Positions 4,526-6,861 of a DNA stretch of 6,861 nucleotides are shown here, in pieces. The position numbers were made by a program, and so were the translations under genes. The DNA lies in contig QGUS01000090.1 of the NCBI GenBank assembly GCA_003242515.1, forward strand, positions 1 through 6,861. Direction: 5' to 3'. The notes under the pieces were generated by a model. It saw nothing but the letters and a program-made list of their open reading frames with translations, searched no databases and was not told the origin of the DNA. This DNA comes from Actinomycetota bacterium (GTDB lineage: Bacteria > Actinomycetota > Acidimicrobiia > Spongiisociales > ZC4RG35). Numbering within the stretch: the first letter of the stretch is position 1; each line of letters begins with the position of its first letter.

Positions 4526-5926
4526 TTGAGACGCCTCGAACTCGTCCTCGCCGCTGCCGCCCTGGTCGCCGTCGTCTGGCCTGTCGTCTTCGGTGTCCGG
4601 CCCAAGCGCGGGGTGATGGCCGTCACCCTCCTCGTCGGCGTCGCGGCCCAGCTCCAGGTCGAGGGGTTCCGCTGGCAGATGATCCCGCTCTACCTGACCT
4701 GTGTGGGGCTCGCCATCGGCGACGTGATCTTCATCGAGAGGGAGCTCCGCTGGACCAACCGCTTCGCCAGGGGCGTGTTCGGGACCGCCGGGATCCTGGC
4801 CGCGGCCGCGATCCCGCTCCTGTTGCCGGTCCCCCTGATCCCGGTGCCGTCGGGCGGCATGCCGGTGGGCACGGTCACCGTGGAAGTCACCGACTTCGAC
4901 CGCGACGAGCTGTATGGCGAGAACCCCGGCGGGCCCCGCCGGTTCGTGGCCCAGGTCTGGTACCCGGCCGCCGAGGCACGTCCGGGTGCGGAGGATCTGT
5001 GGACGGACGACTTCGACGTCGTGGCGCCGGCCCTGTCCCGGAAGCTCGGGCTCCCGTCCTGGTTCCTCGGGCACACCAGGTACACCCGCCGGAACTCGCA
5101 GCGGTCCGCGCCGATCGCCCCCGGGTCCTTCCCCGTGATCGTCTACAGCCACGGCTGGACCGGCTTCCGGTCCGTCGCACTCACCCAGATGGAGGCGCTC
5201 GCCTCCAACGGGTACATCGTCATCGCGCCCGATCACGCCTTCGGGGCGGTGGCCACCCGCTTTCCGGACGGCGAGGTCGTCCGCTACGACCCCGACGCCC
5301 TCCCGGACGAGCGGTCGTCGACCGCCCAGGAGCGGCAGAAGGCCAGGGAGAACCTGGTCAGGACCTTCGCCGAGGACGTGATCGCCGTCCTCGACGAGCT
5401 CGAGCTCGGGGTGGAAGGGCAGTTCGCCAACTTCGTCGGGGCGGCGGACCTGTCGAAGGTCGGTGTCATCGGCCACTCAACCGGCGGGGGAGCGGCCATC
5501 TGGGTCTGCCTGGTGGACGAGCGCTGTGATGCCGTCGTGGCCTTCGACCCGTGGGTGGAGGCGCTTCCGGAGCGCATCCTCCGGATCCCGGCGTCCAGGC
5601 CGCAGCTGTTCATGCGCTCCGACGAGTGGAGGGGAACACAGAACGACGCCATGCTGCGCGGCATCGCGGCCCGGGGCAGCTCCCGCACCTACTGGCTCGG
5701 CGTCCAGGGTGCCGGGCACAACGACTTCACCCTGGCCCCGCTGCTCACCTCCTGGGGCTCGAGGTTCGGCTTCACGGGGTCCATCGGTGCCGGCCGGATG
5801 CTCCAGATCGTCGACAACTACCTGGTCGGGTTCTTCGACGTGTACCTGCTGGGCACCGGCTCGGCCGCTCTCGACTCCGTCGCCTACCCGGAGGTCAGCA
5901 TGGAGCGGATCGAGCCCCGCTCATGA
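4526..5926 (+). CDS. Membrane-anchored PAF-acetylhydrolase-like alpha/beta hydrolase
   Basis: This 466-residue protein has two parts. Residues 1-108 hold four hydrophobic segments (about 5-23, 29-46, 52-70 and 84-108). Residues 115-466 are an alpha/beta hydrolase related to PAF acetylhydrolase / lipoprotein-associated phospholipase A2, which releases short or oxidised acyl chains from lipids. The strand IVYSHGWTGFR (205-215) supplies the oxyanion loop. The nucleophile elbow is G316-H-S318-T-G-G321, the acid is probably D341 in AFDPW, and the base is H398 in GAGHNDF. The spacing and the W after the Asp fit the PAF-AH group; animal enzymes have GHSFGG, so Thr replaces Phe. Four helices would place the catalytic domain on the same side as the N-terminus, and the topology cannot be settled by eye. 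The TTG start at 4526 is chosen because it precedes the first helix and no in-frame ATG or GTG exists between the preceding stop and it; there is no Shine-Dalgarno sequence. Other short-chain esterases remain possible. Confidence 0.88.
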   Translation: MRRLELVLAAAALVAVVWPVVFGVRPKRGVMAVTLLVGVAAQLQVEGFRWQMIPLYLTCVGLAIGDVIFIERELRWTNRFARGVFGTAGILAAAAIPLLLPVPLIPVPSGGMPVGTVTVEVTDFDRDELYGENPGGPRRFVAQVWYPAAEARPGAEDLWTDDFDVVAPALSRKLGLPSWFLGHTRYTRRNSQRSAPIAPGSFPVIVYSHGWTGFRSVALTQMEALASNGYIVIAPDHAFGAVATRFPDGEVVRYDPDALPDERSSTAQERQKARENLVRTFAEDVIAVLDELELGVEGQFANFVGAADLSKVGVIGHSTGGGAAIWVCLVDERCDAVVAFDPWVEALPERILRIPASRPQLFMRSDEWRGTQNDAMLRGIAARGSSRTYWLGVQGAGHNDFTLAPLLTSWGSRFGFTGSIGAGRMLQIVDNYLVGFFDVYLLGTGSAALDSVAYPEVSMERIEPRS

Positions 5927-6514
5927 GTCCGGTCGCTGCTGCGTGTTCCCGGTGACCGACTGGCCGGGCGTCTCGCCGCGGCGGATGGCGTCGATGGTGG
6001 CGCCGATGACGAAGGCGTCGGCCTCGCCGATGATCTTGCCCACCACCTTGCCCGCGGGGTCGATGAAGAAGGTCTCCGGGATGCCGAACACCCCGTAGGC
6101 GATGGCGGTCCGGCTGCCCGGGTCGTGGAGGTAGATGGTGTGCTCGGACCGGCCGAAGCGGTCCAGCCACGCCGAGGCGTCCTGAGGGCGGTCCTGGTAG
6201 CCGATCTGGACGAACCTCACGCCAGTCGGCCCGAACGCCTCGGCGGAGGCGAGCAGGTCCTCGTGCTCCAGCTCGCACTCCAGGCACCAGGAGGCGAAGA
6301 AGTTCACCACGACGATGCTGCCGCGGAGGTCGGAGAGCGCCACCGGGTCGCCGTCGCCCTCGAGCGGCGGCAGCTCGAACTCCGGGGCAGGCTTGCCGAT
6401 CAGCGGGGACTCGACCAGGCCGGGATCGCGACCGAAGCGGGTGGCCAGGATCACCGAGACGACGACGGCGGCCAGCGCCAGCCCGTATCCGGTCCACCTG
6501 ATCCACGATCTCAT
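5921..6514 (-). CDS. ccmG: CcmG/DsbE cytochrome c maturation thioredoxin
   Basis: This 197-residue membrane-tethered thioredoxin helps reduce the haem-binding cysteines of apocytochrome c outside the membrane (System I). Residues 5-24 form one N-terminal anchor helix. GKPAPEFELPPLEG (40-53) is the usual family entry strand. The redox centre is W76-C77-L-E-C80, where many CcmG proteins have WCPTC. Segments YQDRPQDASAWLDRFG (106-121) and YGVFGIPETFFID (140-152, cis-Pro146) match the E. coli CcmG regions containing YKDDRQKAISWL and YGAPETFLID closely. A start at 6514 is preferred: GGGAGG (6527-6522) is 7 nt upstream and the ATG overlaps the stop of the TPR gene in an ATGA. ATGs at 6520 and further upstream have poor spacing. 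The last codon pair (Ser-stop) shares the palindrome TCATGA with the end of the convergent hydrolase gene. Confidence 0.93.
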   Translation of the reverse strand: MRSWIRWTGYGLALAAVVVSVILATRFGRDPGLVESPLIGKPAPEFELPPLEGDGDPVALSDLRGSIVVVNFFASWCLECELEHEDLLASAEAFGPTGVRFVQIGYQDRPQDASAWLDRFGRSEHTIYLHDPGSRTAIAYGVFGIPETFFIDPAGKVVGKIIGEADAFVIGATIDAIRRGETPGQSVTGNTQQRPDS

Positions 6515-6816
6515 GCGCATGCCTCCCTGGCGCCCACCGCCTGCAACTCGTCCGCCACGGCCTGCCTCCACTCGTCGGAGAGGTCGCCCGACAGCAGGGC
6601 CTCCAGCACTCCGGCCGACTGGTCCATCCGGCCGGCGCAGCGGAGGATCCTGCCCTGCAGGAACCGGACCGCGACCGACCCGGGCTGGAGTTCCAGCGCC
6701 CGGTCGAGGAGGCCGATCGCCGTGTCCACCTCGCCGTTGCCGTCCCAGGTGATCCAGGCCAGGCCCGCGAGCGCCGCCACCTTCTGGCCGGAGGGGGCGT
6801 CCTCGGACTCGGCCAC
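6511..6816 (-). CDS. CcmI-like TPR protein, C-terminal part (5' end unresolved)
   Basis: The visible 101 residues contain about two TPR units. One spans about 13-46 (ALAGLAWITWDG ... GLLDRALELQPG) and one about 47-76 (AVRFLQGRILRCAGRMDQSA). This is the pattern of the C-terminal TPR domain of CcmI/CycH-type proteins, which bind apocytochrome c and pass it to the haem-lyase complex. It lies immediately upstream of ccmG in an ATGA overlap, which supports that role. A GTG at 6816 is the first available start, but the frame stays open to base 6861 and CcmI proteins are usually longer, so the real N-terminus probably lies off the contig. An 11-G run at 6822-6832 just upstream makes the frame beyond it unreliable. 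A generic TPR scaffold protein is the alternative. Confidence 0.72.
   Translation of the reverse strand: MAESEDAPSGQKVAALAGLAWITWDGNGEVDTAIGLLDRALELQPGSVAVRFLQGRILRCAGRMDQSAGVLEALLSGDLSDEWRQAVADELQAVGAREACA
6522..6527 (-). promoter_or_regulatory. Ribosome-binding site deciding the ccmG start (GGGAGG)
   Basis: GGGAGG, read leftward, lies inside the last codons of the TPR gene and 7 nt before the ATG at 6514. Only 1 nt separates it from the alternative ATG at 6520. This selects 6514 and indicates translational coupling with the upstream TPR gene. Confidence 0.7.
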
Positions 6817-6821
6817 GGCGA

Positions 6822-6832
6822 GGGGGGGGGGG
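6822..6832. other. 11-G homopolymer near the contig end (suspected read-end artefact)
   Basis: Eleven consecutive G lie 29 bases from the right end. Runs of this length are typical of two-colour Illumina read tails, where no signal is called as G. The left end of the contig carries adapter, so untrimmed read ends are already likely in this assembly. Bases from about 6820 onward should be treated with caution. A real Pro-coding tract in the leftward frame cannot be excluded. Confidence 0.5.
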
Positions 6833-6861
6833 AACGCCGCGCGGCAGTACCCTCTTCCCGG

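Noticed and set aside
4475..5476. 333-codon - strand frame antisense to the hydrolase
   Set aside because: The product is rich in Asp, Gly, Arg and His and has no fold signature. The + strand frame carries a complete catalytic triad and is the real gene.
6515..6571. Longer start for ccmG at 6571
   Set aside because: It would add Gly/Arg-rich residues from inside the TPR gene ahead of a normal signal anchor. The ribosome-binding site and ATGA overlap select 6514.
1..6861. Mobile element, CRISPR array, toxin-antitoxin or defence island
   Set aside because: No transposase, integrase, direct-repeat array, terminal repeats or defence-gene signatures are visible, and base composition and codon bias are even throughout apart from the two contig ends.

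Overview
The window reads as a metagenomic-style contig from a very GC-rich bacterium, by eye near 70% GC with strongly G/C-biased third codon positions. An actinomycetotal host is the best guess, and an Acidimicrobiia-like lineage would fit. The reasons are the high GC, a type A RNase P RNA, several start codons sitting directly behind -10-like boxes (leaderless-style transcripts) and a CcmG/CcmI-type cytochrome c maturation pair. No single gene fixes the taxonomy. Both ends look technically imperfect: bases 1-32 match the Illumina Nextera read-2 transposase adapter (27 of 32), and an 11-G run lies 29 bases from the right end.

Layout. 1-32: adapter-like sequence. 33-265 (-): N-terminus of a secreted protein, cut off by the adapter. 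266-494: non-coding, with a purine-rich leader for that gene. 495-518: hairpin terminator of rnpB. 526-873 (-): RNase P RNA, rnpB. 882-1256 (-): small four-helix membrane protein whose TAG stop overlaps the rnpB -10 box. 1257-1383: divergent control region with a dyad. 1384-2025 (+): aquaporin Z-type water channel, followed by a strong hairpin terminator. 2113-2568 (-): gamma-glutamylcyclotransferase-like protein with altered active-site signatures. 2601-3740 (-): GT4 glycosyltransferase. 3741-3921: divergent control region. 3922-4485 (+): thioredoxin-fold lipoprotein (TlpA/ResA type). 4526-5926 (+): membrane-anchored PAF-acetylhydrolase-like alpha/beta hydrolase. 5921-6514 (-): CcmG/DsbE thioredoxin. 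6511-6816 or beyond (-): CcmI-like TPR protein, running towards the contig end.

How the genes relate. Most of the window is core or housekeeping content in short one- or two-gene units of alternating direction. The clearest functional unit is the translationally coupled TPR-ccmG pair, which points to a cytochrome c maturation (System I) operon continuing off the right edge. A second extracytoplasmic thioredoxin lies about 1.4 kb away, beyond the hydrolase, so two thiol-disulfide proteins of different lineages flank a lipase-like enzyme. I see no transposon, integrase, CRISPR array, phage gene or defence island, and no convincing undescribed multi-gene system. The best points for a second look are the adapter tail, the GGC variant in RNase P loop L15, the altered cyclotransferase active site, the membrane-fused hydrolase and the 6-bp palindromic tail-to-tail stop overlap.
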